This document shows positions 24,346-32,208 of a stretch of 64,000 nucleotides of DNA, in pieces. Every line of letters begins with the position of its first letter. Within the stretch, counting starts at the first letter, position 1. Position numbers and translations under genes: made by a program. This stretch comes from an uncultured Spirochaetaceae bacterium (GTDB lineage: Bacteria; Spirochaetota; Spirochaetia; Treponematales; Treponemataceae), in the NCBI GenBank assembly GCA_902799965.1, contig CADCCO010000005.1, positions 1 through 64,000 of the forward strand, read 5' to 3'. The notes under the pieces are model-generated. The model had not been told where the DNA came from, did not search any database, and saw only the letters and a list, made by a program, of their open reading frames with translations.

Positions 24346-25505
24346 TACGGAAGGGTCACCAACACTTTTGAAATTTTTTCAACCTGCGTTCGCCCCAGGC
24401 GCGGATAAAGCGGGAACACCGCCGTTCTAAGGGCAAGCGCCTTTGCGTTCTTGCAGTCCGCGCCAAATTCTTCCGCCTTGGCCGCGATGATTGAATCTTC
24501 AAAAGCCAAGCGGACTTCGATTTCTTTTTTTTGCGCGTAGGCCTTTACGTCCTTAAAGCCGCTGGCAAGAGAAAGCGGGTACGCCCAAATCGTAGAATTC
24601 AAGTCAACGTCGCGGACAAAGCCCTTGTTTTTTCCGGCCATAATCGAACGGTTGTAAAGCGCGTAAAGTTCCTTGCGCCGCGCCTCGTTTCTTGCGAATT
24701 CCTTTATCTGAACCGTGGCCAGCGCCGCGTTGATGTCGGGAAGCATTTCTATGCTAAGAATGTTTTCGGCCAAGGATTTTAGAACCGGCCAATCGCGCCG
24801 GCCGGCCGCCATCAAAAGAGCGCCGCCGCCAGCGGTGATTATGTCTTTTTCTTCCAAAGAGCATATCGCGTAAACGCCAAAAGAGCCGGCCTTTTTTCCG
24901 GCGACTTCAGTCTTGGCGGCGTCTTCGCCTTGAGCGCCTTCGCCGGAAGCCGAGTCGCCTTTGGGAGCCGCTTGGGCCGAAGCTTGCGCGGCGTTTTGCG
25001 ATCCGGCCGCGGCCTGCCCTTCTTGCGGCGCCAGGGGAACAAAGCCGCCGGCGCTTTGGCTTATGTCTTCGATTACGGGAATTCCAAGCGCCAATATTCC
25101 GTCAAAGTCGGGAAGAATGCCAAGGCTTTCGCGCAGGACAAGAGCGCGGCCGCCCTTTTGGATTCCTTCTGAAACCGCTTCCGCAGTCAGCTGCGCGCTT
25201 TCGGCCTGAACGTCCAAAACGAGCGGCTTAAAGCCGGCCTCTTCCACGGCGGTCAATTGCCAAAGGGGAGCCAAGGCGCTAAGCATTACGGCGCTTCCGG
25301 CCTCCAAGTTTAGGGCCTTGAGCGCGTACTTAAGGGCGGCGGCGGGCGTTCGCAAGGCAATCGCTCCCGCGCACGAAAAAAATTCTTTTGCCGTTTGAAT
25401 CAGGCGCGCGTTCAACTCGCCGGGGCCGATTTTTTCGTCCACCATGCAAGTGAGAACCGCGTCCATTTCCTTTCGGCGAATGGTTGAGCTGAATGTCTGA
25501 ATCAT
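24345..25505 (-). CDS. DegT/DnrJ/EryC1-family PLP protein with low-complexity insertion
   Basis: 386 aa with the aminotransferase fold: residues 52-150 match the DegT N-terminal region (RTPAAALKYALKALNLEAG), with VIEDISQSAGG at about 144-153. K220 in SLEEKDIITAGGG aligns with the PLP lysine of the family (usually K..T.GEGG). Between these, residues about 158-206 form an Ala/Gln/Gly/Lys/Glu insertion absent from the family. The GEGG glycine-rich motif is altered to TAGGG. It may be a sugar aminotransferase or a degenerate regulator. Overlaps cheW by 4 nt. Confidence 0.75.
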   Translation of the reverse strand: MIQTFSSTIRRKEMDAVLTCMVDEKIGPGELNARLIQTAKEFFSCAGAIALRTPAAALKYALKALNLEAGSAVMLSALAPLWQLTAVEEAGFKPLVLDVQAESAQLTAEAVSEGIQKGGRALVLRESLGILPDFDGILALGIPVIEDISQSAGGFVPLAPQEGQAAAGSQNAAQASAQAAPKGDSASGEGAQGEDAAKTEVAGKKAGSFGVYAICSLEEKDIITAGGGALLMAAGRRDWPVLKSLAENILSIEMLPDINAALATVQIKEFARNEARRKELYALYNRSIMAGKNKGFVRDVDLNSTIWAYPLSLASGFKDVKAYAQKKEIEVRLAFEDSIIAAKAEEFGADCKNAKALALRTAVFPLYPRLGRTQVEKISKVLVTLP

Positions 25506-25984
25506 TGCTTCACTTCAATAATTTTTTGCAATTCTTTTGCGTTGAACAAGCGGCGGATGTCGAGCATGACCAAGTAGGGCGAATCGGGGTTCTTTTGGAT
25601 TACGCCCTGAATGTATTCGCTTCCGATTCCGCTGAACATCTGCGGCGGCGCCTTGATGTCTTTTCCCGCCACGGGAACGACGCGGGCGACGCGGTCAATG
25701 ATAATGCCGATGCGGTTGTTGTCTATGTTCAAAATGACAAATCCGCCCTCATCCTCTCCGTCTTCCATAACGGCTTTCTTTAGGCGGAATCTTTTGTGCA
25801 AGCTTATTACGGGAATGATTTCCTTTCTTAAGTTGAAAATGCCTTCAACATAATACGGAGCGTTTGGCAAAGGCCGCACGGGCTGCGTCTTTACGATTTC
25901 CTTAACGTCCATAATGTTCACGCCGTATAATTCTTCGCCAAGCTGAAATGTGACGAGTTGGTACTGTATGTCTTCGCCTGCCAT
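25502..25984 (-). CDS. cheW: Chemotaxis coupling protein CheW
   Basis: Links chemoreceptors to CheA at the receptor array. 160 aa, CheW domain throughout: YQLVTFQLGEELYGVNIMDVKEIV at the start, PYYVEGIFNLRKEIIPVISL (N-R-G-type receptor/CheA contact), and DRVARVV. GGAGGA lies just before the ATG, and a TATAAT is about 25 nt upstream on the minus strand. It is the first gene of a unit continuing into the DegT-like gene. Confidence 0.93.
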   Translation of the reverse strand: MAGEDIQYQLVTFQLGEELYGVNIMDVKEIVKTQPVRPLPNAPYYVEGIFNLRKEIIPVISLHKRFRLKKAVMEDGEDEGGFVILNIDNNRIGIIIDRVARVVPVAGKDIKAPPQMFSGIGSEYIQGVIQKNPDSPYLVMLDIRRLFNAKELQKIIEVKQ

Positions 25985-26062
25985 AAATCCTCCAATTGCG
26001 TTCTTCTATTATAAAGCGCTTTCGCAAAAAATGCAAGATAAAAAACGCGCGGGCAAAAAAAC

Positions 26063-26202
26063 GCTCCCAGTCGGCTGGCGGTCGACGGAACCGCTAGTTA
26101 GCGTCGCTACACACAATTTGCCCCTTGTAACTATTCACGTCTGCCGCTTACGCGGCAGGGGCAAAATGAGTGTTTCCGTCAACCGCCCGCCTCCTTCGCG
26201 CG
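26063..26202. repeat. Dispersed 140-bp palindromic element, copy A
   Basis: About 85-90% identical to 43593-43732 and, over its left 35 bp, to 31648-31682. Nested inverted repeats: GCGGTCGACGGAA with TTCCGTCAACCGC; ATTTGCCCC with GGGGCAAAAT; and CTGCCGC-TTAC-GCGGCAG. No open reading frame of note. It lies in the 342-bp gap between cheW and comF; the remainder of that gap holds a further hairpin (26246-26292). Confidence 0.85.
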
Positions 26203-26245
26203 TTTTTTTGCCCAAGCGTTTTTACTACAAAAAATACGGCTGTTC

Positions 26246-26292
26246 ACGCGAGCCTATCGCGAGCGTGAATGTTGCCGCTTATGCGGCGTCAT
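26246..26292. repeat. Tandem hairpins upstream of the comF 3' end
   Basis: TTCACGC/GCGTGAA arms around GAGCCTATCGCGA, followed by GCCGCTTATGCGGC. It resembles a rearranged relative of the nested repeat after rnfB. It could serve comF transcription termination, but no U-tract follows. Confidence 0.5.
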
Positions 26293-26326
26293 CCGTTTTT
26301 GGGCTTGCTTTCTCTTAATCTCGCCG

Positions 26327-27124
26327 CTATCCTACCCTAAAAAGCGCAAGTCCGTAGACTTTTTGGACGCCGGCGGACTTTAGGAGCCAGGCGCATTTTT
26401 CCATCGTGGCGCCGGTGGTGACTATGTCGTCCAAAAGAACTAGCTCGCGGGGAATGTTGGCCGACGGACGAGCGCAAGCAGAAGCGCCGGCGTTTTCTCC
26501 GCCGTCTTGCAACGGGGAAAATGCCGGCCGCAACTCGTAGACCGCGCCAGCCGCGCCCAAACGTTCGTCCCTGCCCAGCTTTTTTTGCTGGCCGGAACTT
26601 TTCCGTACCAAAATGTCCGCCCTGACTTGGCAGCCGTGTTTTTTGCGCAAAATGCGGGCCAATTCGTCAACTTGGTCCCAGCCCTTTTCCTTTATCTTGC
26701 CTGGGCGCGGCGGAACCGGAACCAACGGCGTTTTTTCCAAGCCCAATTCCCGCAAGGCCTTGAAAAGAAGGCGGGCGAACAGAGGAGAAAGCCTCCTCTG
26801 TCCTTCCGTCTTCCACGCGAACGCCAACTCCTTTTTCCACTGGCGATAGCTGTGGATAGGATGCAGCGCGTCCAAAGAGCTTTCTCCTTCCCGTTCGCGG
26901 CATTCCATGCAAACGCGCTCTTCCGAAATCAGGAGTTTTCCGCACTTCCCGCAGCGGCGGGGGGAGTCAAGCCGGACATAATCTTGAAGCAAAAGGGCGC
27001 AGTCTTGGCAAAGGGGAATTGCGGAGCAAACACAACCGCAGCGCAAGCAACGCTCTACGCCGACAAAAACTGACAAAAGGAGATTCTTGACGCCAGAAAG
27101 TCCCTTGCTTTCAAAATCATTCAC
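26327..27124 (-). CDS. comF: ComF-family phosphoribosyltransferase-like protein
   Basis: 265 aa. The N-terminal zinc-ribbon-like region (CLRCGCVCSAIPLCQDC, then CGKCGKLLISEERVCMEC) and the C-terminal PRTase loop LVLLDDIVTTGATMEKCA are the ComF hallmarks. The family acts in DNA uptake in naturally competent bacteria; whether that applies here is unknown. A ~25-residue Ala/Gly/Ser-rich insertion (about 198-222) precedes the PRPP motif. The start is GTG at 27124. Confidence 0.88.
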   Translation of the reverse strand: MNDFESKGLSGVKNLLLSVFVGVERCLRCGCVCSAIPLCQDCALLLQDYVRLDSPRRCGKCGKLLISEERVCMECREREGESSLDALHPIHSYRQWKKELAFAWKTEGQRRLSPLFARLLFKALRELGLEKTPLVPVPPRPGKIKEKGWDQVDELARILRKKHGCQVRADILVRKSSGQQKKLGRDERLGAAGAVYELRPAFSPLQDGGENAGASACARPSANIPRELVLLDDIVTTGATMEKCAWLLKSAGVQKVYGLALFRVG

Positions 27125-27197
27125 ACATATAAGATATAGAAGTTTGCGCTTTTTGAAGAACTTTTTTAAAAGAATTTTTAATTATAACAAAAAATTA

Positions 27198-27228
27198 TTG
27201 CCGTGCGATAATTTCAATCGCACGGCAA
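27198..27228 (-). terminator. Terminator of the flagellar/csrA block
   Basis: Perfect 12-bp stem TTGCCGTGCGAT/ATCGCACGGCAA immediately after the csrA stop on the minus strand, followed by an AT-rich stretch containing TTTTTTG. Confidence 0.75.
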
Positions 27229-27231
27229 ATC

Positions 27232-27462
27232 CTATTTTTTGAGCAGCCTGGTAATCGCGTCGATGCCGGAAACGTTGGGAATTTCCGCCGCGGACTTGTT
27301 TTCATTCTTAATCGCGTTGAAAACTTCCTGCCTAAAGACTTTTACGCTTTTGGGGGCCTCAACGCCGATTTTGACTTGGTCGCCGCGAATTTCGATTATC
27401 GTCAGGGTGATTTCTTCGCCGATTTTGATTTTTTCGTCTGTTTTTCTTGAAAGGATTAGCAT
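27232..27462 (-). CDS. csrA: Carbon storage regulator CsrA
   Basis: RNA-binding translational repressor. The first 55 residues match the family ([43 protein letters not shown]). 76 aa, with a C-terminal extension typical of flagellar CsrA. The ATG overlaps the fliW stop (TAATG). The fliW-csrA pairing is the flagellin-homeostasis module, in which FliW antagonises CsrA repression of flagellin mRNA. Confidence 0.95.
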   Translation of the reverse strand: MLILSRKTDEKIKIGEEITLTIIEIRGDQVKIGVEAPKSVKVFRQEVFNAIKNENKSAAEIPNVSGIDAITRLLKK

Positions 27463-27914
27463 TAAGCCTCTCCCCGCGCGTCTTTTGCCTTGAGCGCTTT
27501 TACAATGTCATGCTTTGTCGTCCACTTGTTGCTGTTCAAAATCACCTGCATGCACTTGTTGTTGCTGCGGTTGATTACGAGCGGGCCCTGCAAGTTGGCG
27601 GTGACGGGGGTTCCGCCCGCTGGAATCGTGACGATGGCCATAACGCAAACTTCGGCGGGATTCGTTATTCCGATTTTTGAAAGAGCCTTGTCGTCAACGT
27701 CAAGCTCGTAGTCGTCCGCGACCAAAAAGGGGTCGACGATTAAAAAGGCCAGGCTCGGCTCGTCGGTCGACTGCATCCACATAAAGGGCGGATACTCGCT
27801 GTCGAATATCGCGTAGTTCTTGTATTCCTCAAAGCCGAACAAGCCTTCGGGAATTTCCAAAAGGTCCTTCTCTTCAACTTGAACTGTAGTTCCAATCTTA
27901 GTCTTGACATCCAT
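27462..27914 (-). CDS. fliW: Flagellar assembly factor FliW
   Basis: 150 aa. Binds flagellin and CsrA. The conserved core includes [40 protein letters not shown], and a C-terminal [20 protein letters not shown]. Sits 16 bp downstream of flgL and overlaps csrA by one nt. Confidence 0.94.
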   Translation of the reverse strand: MDVKTKIGTTVQVEEKDLLEIPEGLFGFEEYKNYAIFDSEYPPFMWMQSTDEPSLAFLIVDPFLVADDYELDVDDKALSKIGITNPAEVCVMAIVTIPAGGTPVTANLQGPLVINRSNNKCMQVILNSNKWTTKHDIVKALKAKDARGEA

Positions 27915-27930
27915 GTTCTAAAATCTCCTA

Positions 27931-29175
27931 TTACCTCATGTAATTTAGCAAGCTGCTTGAGTACATTTTTCCCGCGACGCTGAGCGAGGCTTGGTGAACG
28001 TAGTCCATCATCTTCATGTCGGTGACAGCCTTGGTGAAGTCAAGGTCGCCCTCGGTGGCTATCATCTGCGTCACGTTGAGCGCGGTTTGGGAATTTCGGG
28101 TCACGTTGAGAGAGGCTCTTTCGTAGTTGGAACCGTTCTCCGCGATGCGGGTCACAAGGTTTCCAAGTCCCGCGTCAAGGCTTCCCAAAACGCGGCTTCC
28201 GATCGCCTCTTGGTCGCCCTTGAGCATGGCGTTCCTCAAAGCGATGACGCTGTCAAAAACGCTTCCGCCTGAAACGCGGGTTCCCGTGGCGTAGTTGTAA
28301 GGCGGCCGCTGTTCGGTTCCGCTGATTACGCCCATGTCGGTAAGAACGCTTCCCTCCTCGTCCTTTAGCCAAAGCTGGCGCGCGTCGGTTGTCTGCAAGT
28401 TAAGGCCGCGAGTTATCGGGTCAAGCGAGGCTTTTACGGCCGCGTTGGAATTGTTGATTTTGGCGATCACGGCGTAAACGTTGTCGCCGGCCGAAACGTT
28501 GATTTCCGTTCCGTCAACTGAGATGACTGAATCGCTTTCCGCAACCCAATTGGTCAAGTCGCGGCCGCTGGTCAATGTCTGCTTGTCCGCCCAGAAAGTT
28601 CGGTTGCCGGAATTGTTCACTTCCAAATACTGGCCTTCGTCAACCTCGACGTTGTTGGAGGCCACGTTGCCGTTGTAAACGACTTCCTGAATCATCGGAA
28701 CGCCCGCGCCTTCGACGTTTCCCATCTCCACTTCAAAAGCCGTCACCTTTGTGTTGGTTCCGGCAAAAAGCGCGTTTCCGTCCTGGTCGACGGCGTTGGC
28801 GTTTTGGATCATTTGCCGCAAAAGCTGGTCAACCTCGCCGGCCATATTCTGCAAGTCGTCCTTGGTGTAGGTTCCGTGCGCGCCTTGTACGGCAAGCTCG
28901 CGGACGCGCTGCATTATTTGCAGAGAATCGTTCATATAGCCTTCGCGGACGCTAAAGCGTTCGGTCAAGGTTTGCGCGTTCTCCTCAAACTGCTTTACGC
29001 GGCCCGCGAAAGACTGGTAGCGCACAAGGTGGCCGGCGGCAATCGGGTCGTCGCGCAATTCCTGAATGCGGCGCTGGCTTCCCAACTGGTTGTTGGCCTT
29101 GTTAAGCTTGTATTCCTGTATTCTCAACCGTGACTGAACGTCCGTGTCATTCATTCCTGAACTGATTCTTCTCAT
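27931..29175 (-). CDS. flgL: Flagellar hook-associated protein 3 (FlgL)
   Basis: Hook-filament junction protein, 414 aa. The N-terminal flagellin-like helix (RRISSGMNDTDVQSRLRIQEYKLNKANNQLGSQRRI) and the C-terminal helix (LDFTKAVTDMKMMDYVHQASLSVAGKMYSSSLLNYMR) form the conserved coiled coil, with a variable beta-rich middle. Periplasmic flagellar component in spirochaetes. 40 bp downstream of flgK. Confidence 0.94.
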   Translation of the reverse strand: MRRISSGMNDTDVQSRLRIQEYKLNKANNQLGSQRRIQELRDDPIAAGHLVRYQSFAGRVKQFEENAQTLTERFSVREGYMNDSLQIMQRVRELAVQGAHGTYTKDDLQNMAGEVDQLLRQMIQNANAVDQDGNALFAGTNTKVTAFEVEMGNVEGAGVPMIQEVVYNGNVASNNVEVDEGQYLEVNNSGNRTFWADKQTLTSGRDLTNWVAESDSVISVDGTEINVSAGDNVYAVIAKINNSNAAVKASLDPITRGLNLQTTDARQLWLKDEEGSVLTDMGVISGTEQRPPYNYATGTRVSGGSVFDSVIALRNAMLKGDQEAIGSRVLGSLDAGLGNLVTRIAENGSNYERASLNVTRNSQTALNVTQMIATEGDLDFTKAVTDMKMMDYVHQASLSVAGKMYSSSLLNYMR

Positions 29176-29215
29176 GCTTTACTCCTTGGCTTGCTAAAAC
29201 TGCCGGCCGCCGTTA

Positions 29216-31105
29216 TCAGACTCCCAAGCGGTTGATAACAGTGTCAATCATTTGGTCAATCACCGTGACGAATTTCGCGGCGGCGTTGTAGCCGTGCTGG
29301 AACTTCATGATGTCAGCCAACTCTTCGTCGATGTTCACGCCGCTGATGGAATCGCGGAGGCCGCGAAGGTCGTCCATAATCGCGCGCTGGCTCATAAGGT
29401 TTGTCTCGGCCTGCTCGCCCATAAGGCCCACGTTTGTCACGCTGTCGGCAAAGTAGTCGTCAAGAGTCCGCTCGCGGCCAATCATAACCTTTGTGTTGCG
29501 GATGCTGGCGATTTCGGCGGCGGCGTTTCCGTCTCCGCTCATCGCGCGGCCGTCGCGGGCCGGGAAGGCGGAAGCCACGCTCATAACGTCGTTCCTAATT
29601 TCCGCGTTTATTTCAATGTAAGTTGACGGATTTGTGTAAGGCGCCACGGCGAACTGCGCGCGGCTTCCGTTTCCGTCCGCGCCCTTCAAGGCGTTCACCG
29701 CGTCGGCTCCGTTCCAGTCGTAAGCGCCTTCCGCGCCGCTGGCCGAAAGGATTCCCGCGTAGCCGGCCAAAAAGTGGCCTGAGTCTTCAACATGGCGGAT
29801 GACAAAGTCAGGGTTTTCAATCGCTTGGCTTGTCGTGGCCTTGAGGACCAAGTTGTTGTTGCGGTCAAGGTAGGCCTTCACTTCGCCGTTGGAATCGTTG
29901 ATGCGGTTGACCACGTCTTCCACGCGGTCCGTCGGATGGTAGGCCACTTGGATGTTTCCGCTGTGGCCGGCCAGCGTCATAACGCCTTCGATTCCAATCT
30001 GCTCCTGCGCGTCCAGCGCGTTCGTTCCCGTAAAGCGGAAGGCGTAAGTCTTGTCCTCAACGCCGTCGCCGTCGGAGTCGTAGTTGCCGTTTGTGTTTTC
30101 CACAAAGGGGCGGCTGGTGAAAAAGTCAAGGCCGGTAGTCTTGTTGGCGCCTACGGAATTTCTGTGAACGTCGTTGACCAAGTCCGTAAAGTTCATCGTC
30201 ATCGTGTTCAATGACTGGATTTCGTTCCTAACGTCAACGTCGCGAAGTTCTATCAAGGCGCCCAAAGAGCCGCCCTTCACTTCCGCTTCGTTTCGGGTGT
30301 CGGCCCACACGACGCGCGAGTATCCGTTGTTGTCCATGACTGACTCAATGTCAAAGTTTCTTGCGATTCCGCCCTGGACCAAAATGTGGCCGTCGATGTG
30401 AACCATAAACTCGTCGGAGTCGCGCTGGTCGCTCGTTATGTTGGCGATTTTAGAAAGCTTTTCGACGAGCGCGTCGCGCCTGTCAAGCAAGTCGTTGGGG
30501 TTGTCGCCCATCGCCTTTGAGCGGACGATTTCCGTTGAAAGGGCGGCGATTTGGTTTGCGATGTCGTTAAGCTGCTCGACGTTGGATTCGATGTCGCTGT
30601 TCAAAAGGTTTCCGATTCCAGTCAAGGCCTTGTCGCGGTTTTGGATTGAGTTTACGAGCGATTGTCCTCGCGAAACGACCGCCTCGCGGTGCGCCTGGCT
30701 TTCGGGGTTGAGCGAAAGTTCCTGCCAAGACTCCCAAAATTTGTCCATTGTAGTGCGGACGGAAACGTCGTCGGGCTCGTTGTAGACTTGCTCAAGCATC
30801 GTGTAGTACTTGCTTCTTGTGTCCCAGTAGGACTCCTCGTTGCTTTGCGCCACAATCCGCTGGTCAAGCATTTCGTCGCGCACGCGAGTGATGGATTCCG
30901 CTTCCATGCCCTGGCCGATTTGGCCGGGAACTTCGGCGCGGCTAAGGTCGGGCCTGTAAATGGGGTCAAAGGACTTCAGCTGCACGCGCTGGCGCGAGTA
31001 GCCTTCAGTGTTGGCGTTCGTTATGTTGTGGCCCGCCGTCGTGATCGAGCTTTGGTGCGCGTTAAGGCTGCGCTTTCCGATTTCTATCCCTGCGAATGTA
31101 GACAT
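29216..31105 (-). CDS. flgK: Flagellar hook-associated protein 1 (FlgK)
   Basis: 629 aa. The N-terminus MSTFAGIEIGKRSLNAHQSSITTAGHNITNANTEGYSRQRV is the rod/hook family signature, and the C-terminal helix (SGVNIDEELADIMKFQHGYNAAAKFV) closes the coiled coil. It connects hook and filament with FlgL. Its chaperone gene flgN-like lies upstream. Confidence 0.95.
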   Translation of the reverse strand: MSTFAGIEIGKRSLNAHQSSITTAGHNITNANTEGYSRQRVQLKSFDPIYRPDLSRAEVPGQIGQGMEAESITRVRDEMLDQRIVAQSNEESYWDTRSKYYTMLEQVYNEPDDVSVRTTMDKFWESWQELSLNPESQAHREAVVSRGQSLVNSIQNRDKALTGIGNLLNSDIESNVEQLNDIANQIAALSTEIVRSKAMGDNPNDLLDRRDALVEKLSKIANITSDQRDSDEFMVHIDGHILVQGGIARNFDIESVMDNNGYSRVVWADTRNEAEVKGGSLGALIELRDVDVRNEIQSLNTMTMNFTDLVNDVHRNSVGANKTTGLDFFTSRPFVENTNGNYDSDGDGVEDKTYAFRFTGTNALDAQEQIGIEGVMTLAGHSGNIQVAYHPTDRVEDVVNRINDSNGEVKAYLDRNNNLVLKATTSQAIENPDFVIRHVEDSGHFLAGYAGILSASGAEGAYDWNGADAVNALKGADGNGSRAQFAVAPYTNPSTYIEINAEIRNDVMSVASAFPARDGRAMSGDGNAAAEIASIRNTKVMIGRERTLDDYFADSVTNVGLMGEQAETNLMSQRAIMDDLRGLRDSISGVNIDEELADIMKFQHGYNAAAKFVTVIDQMIDTVINRLGV

Positions 31106-31132
31106 ATTCTTTGCCCCCTAGTTTCCTTGCCG

Positions 31133-31564
31133 CTAAAACAACCTGTTCAGCACGACGCTTTCAGGCTCGCGCTTGATGATTTTTCCGTTGCGCGAATACA
31201 AGACGTTCCTGCGCTGCGGAACCGCGTTGTCCAAAATTCCTTGGACGAAGCTGCGGCTCGTTTCGATGTATCTGTTCAAAATTTGGTTTTCAATCTTTGA
31301 CTTTAAAAGCTTGGCGTGAAGCTTTAGCATAAGCGCCTTTTCGTCGGGGCTGATTTCAGAAGAAGCCTCCGCCGCCTTTTCGCGCTCTTCTTCCAAGGCG
31401 GAAAATTCCAGCGAAAGGACGCGGATTTTTTCCAAGTCTTCCTCAAGGCCAATCCAGTTGCGGGTCTTTACGGCGATGTGGACGTTAGACTGAACGTCAA
31501 GCAACTTGTCAAGAGTCTCGCTTTCCTTTTCCAAAATCTCCATAATCTGAACTTTCTTAGCCAT
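31133..31564 (-). CDS. FlgN-family flagellar chaperone-like protein
   Basis: 143 aa, almost all alpha-helical, small and charged, matching the FlgN profile (EILEKESETLDKLLDVQSNVHIAVKTRNWIGLEEDLEKIRVLSLEF). Position directly upstream of flgK supports the call, since FlgN protects FlgK and FlgL before export. Sequence similarity within this family is low, so the assignment leans on context. GGAGG precedes the ATG. Confidence 0.75.
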   Translation of the reverse strand: MAKKVQIMEILEKESETLDKLLDVQSNVHIAVKTRNWIGLEEDLEKIRVLSLEFSALEEEREKAAEASSEISPDEKALMLKLHAKLLKSKIENQILNRYIETSRSFVQGILDNAVPQRRNVLYSRNGKIIKREPESVVLNRLF

Positions 31565-31607
31565 AAAAACCTCCGCGCGGCGCTCTTTTGCCGCTTTATC
31601 CTTTTGA

Positions 31608-31634
31608 TTTTCGGAATCTGAAAAATAAAGTTTA
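31608..31634 (-). promoter_or_regulatory. Candidate sigma28 flagellar promoter
   Basis: Minus-strand reading: TAAA (plus 31631-31634), 15 nt, then TCCGAAAA (plus 31608-31615), against the sigma28 consensus TAAA-N15-GCCGATAA (six of eight in the second box). It lies 44 nt upstream of the flgN-like start. No sigma70 hexamers are evident in that stretch. Confidence 0.45.
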
Positions 31635-31647
31635 GTAAAAAAAAAAC

Positions 31648-31682
31648 GCTCCCAGTCGGCTGGCGGTCGGCGGAACCGCTAG
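31648..31682. repeat. Partial copy C of the 140-bp palindromic element
   Basis: The left 35 bp (GCTCCCAGTCGGCTGGCGGT and on to GGAACCGCTAG) match copy A nearly exactly, then the similarity stops in an A-rich stretch. Located between the flagellar block and the tRNA cluster. Confidence 0.75.
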
Positions 31683-31715
31683 AAAAAAAATTGCAAAAAA
31701 TTCCGGCCTAACCTA

Positions 31716-31743
31716 TTGACAAAAGCGCGCGATTTTTGATAAT
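31716..31743 (+). promoter_or_regulatory. Promoter of the tRNA-His/Arg/Lys cluster
   Basis: TTGACA at 31716-31721, 16-bp spacer and GATAAT at 31738-31743, about 22 nt before the tRNA-His. Confidence 0.7.
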
Positions 31744-31764
31744 ATAATTTCACGTCGATAACTT

Positions 31765-31837
31765 GGTGCCTGTAGTTCAGTGGTAGAGCGCCAGATTGTG
31801 GATCTGGTTGTCGTGGGTTCAATCCCCACCAGGCACC
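31765..31837 (+). tRNA. tRNA-His (GTG)
   Basis: Cloverleaf with acceptor GTGCCTG/CAGGCAC plus the histidine-specific G(-1):C73 pair. D stem GTTC/GAGC, anticodon loop TTGTGGA with GTG, and T-loop TTCAATC. The CCA end is not fully encoded. Confidence 0.95.
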
Positions 31838-31869
31838 CAATCCACAGGATTATGTTGTCGCCGGGTAGC

Positions 31870-31943
31870 GCGTCCGTAGCTCATCTGGATAGAGTCCCGG
31901 ACTTCGAATCCGGTGGTAGCAGGTTCGAATCCTGTCGGACGCA
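31870..31943 (+). tRNA. tRNA-Arg (TCG)
   Basis: Acceptor GCGTCCG/CGGACGC, anticodon stem CCGGA/TCCGG with loop CTTCGAA (anticodon TCG), T-loop TTCGAAT and discriminator A. CCA not encoded. Confidence 0.94.
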
Positions 31944-31952
31944 AAAATTTAT

Positions 31953-32025
31953 GGGCCATTAGCTCAGCTGGTAGAGCAACAGACTCTTAATCTGTGGGTC
32001 GCTGGTTCGAAGCCGGCATGGCTCA
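31953..32025 (+). tRNA. tRNA-Lys (CTT)
   Basis: Acceptor GGGCCAT/ATGGCTC, anticodon stem ACAGA/TCTGT with loop CTCTTAA (anticodon CTT) and T-loop TTCGAAG. CCA not encoded. Followed immediately by a terminator. Confidence 0.94.
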
Positions 32026-32030
32026 TCCCA

Positions 32031-32060
32031 ATCGCCTTCCAAACGGAAGGCGATTTTTTT
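32031..32060 (+). terminator. Terminator of the tRNA cluster
   Basis: Perfect 10-bp stem ATCGCCTTCC/GGAAGGCGAT with an AAAC loop followed by a T run. Confidence 0.9.
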
Positions 32061-32078
32061 ATGCTTGGGGATTTTTTT

Positions 32079-32200
32079 CCCAGAAAAAGCGCGCAAAATG
32101 ACCCAAATTATCCCAGAAAAAATGTATAAAACACCCTTGATTATTCCCGAAAAAGTGTGTATAATAACCAAAATCATCCCCGAAAAAATGTAAAACAGGA
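32079..32200 (+). repeat. Four tandem ~33-bp repeats upstream of the ATPase gene
   Basis: Imperfect units share a TTATcCCaGAAAAA core followed by TGT.TA.AA; the CCC cores lie at 32079, 32112, 32146 and 32179, a period of 33-34 bp (three helical turns). A promoter is embedded: TTGATT 32137-32142, 17-bp spacer, TATAAT 32160-32165. GGAGG at 32198-32202 precedes the ATG at 32209. The -35 and -10 fall in repeats 2-3, so a repeat-binding regulator would compete with polymerase. Confidence 0.75.
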
Positions 32201-32208
32201 GGATTGTC

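Noticed and set aside
26063..26202. Insertion sequence remnant encoding a transposase
   Set aside because: Only short open frames without motifs; full copies are all 140 bp and end in pairing arms.
32079..32200. CRISPR array
   Set aside because: The units are directly abutting imperfect repeats with no unique spacers and no cas genes nearby.
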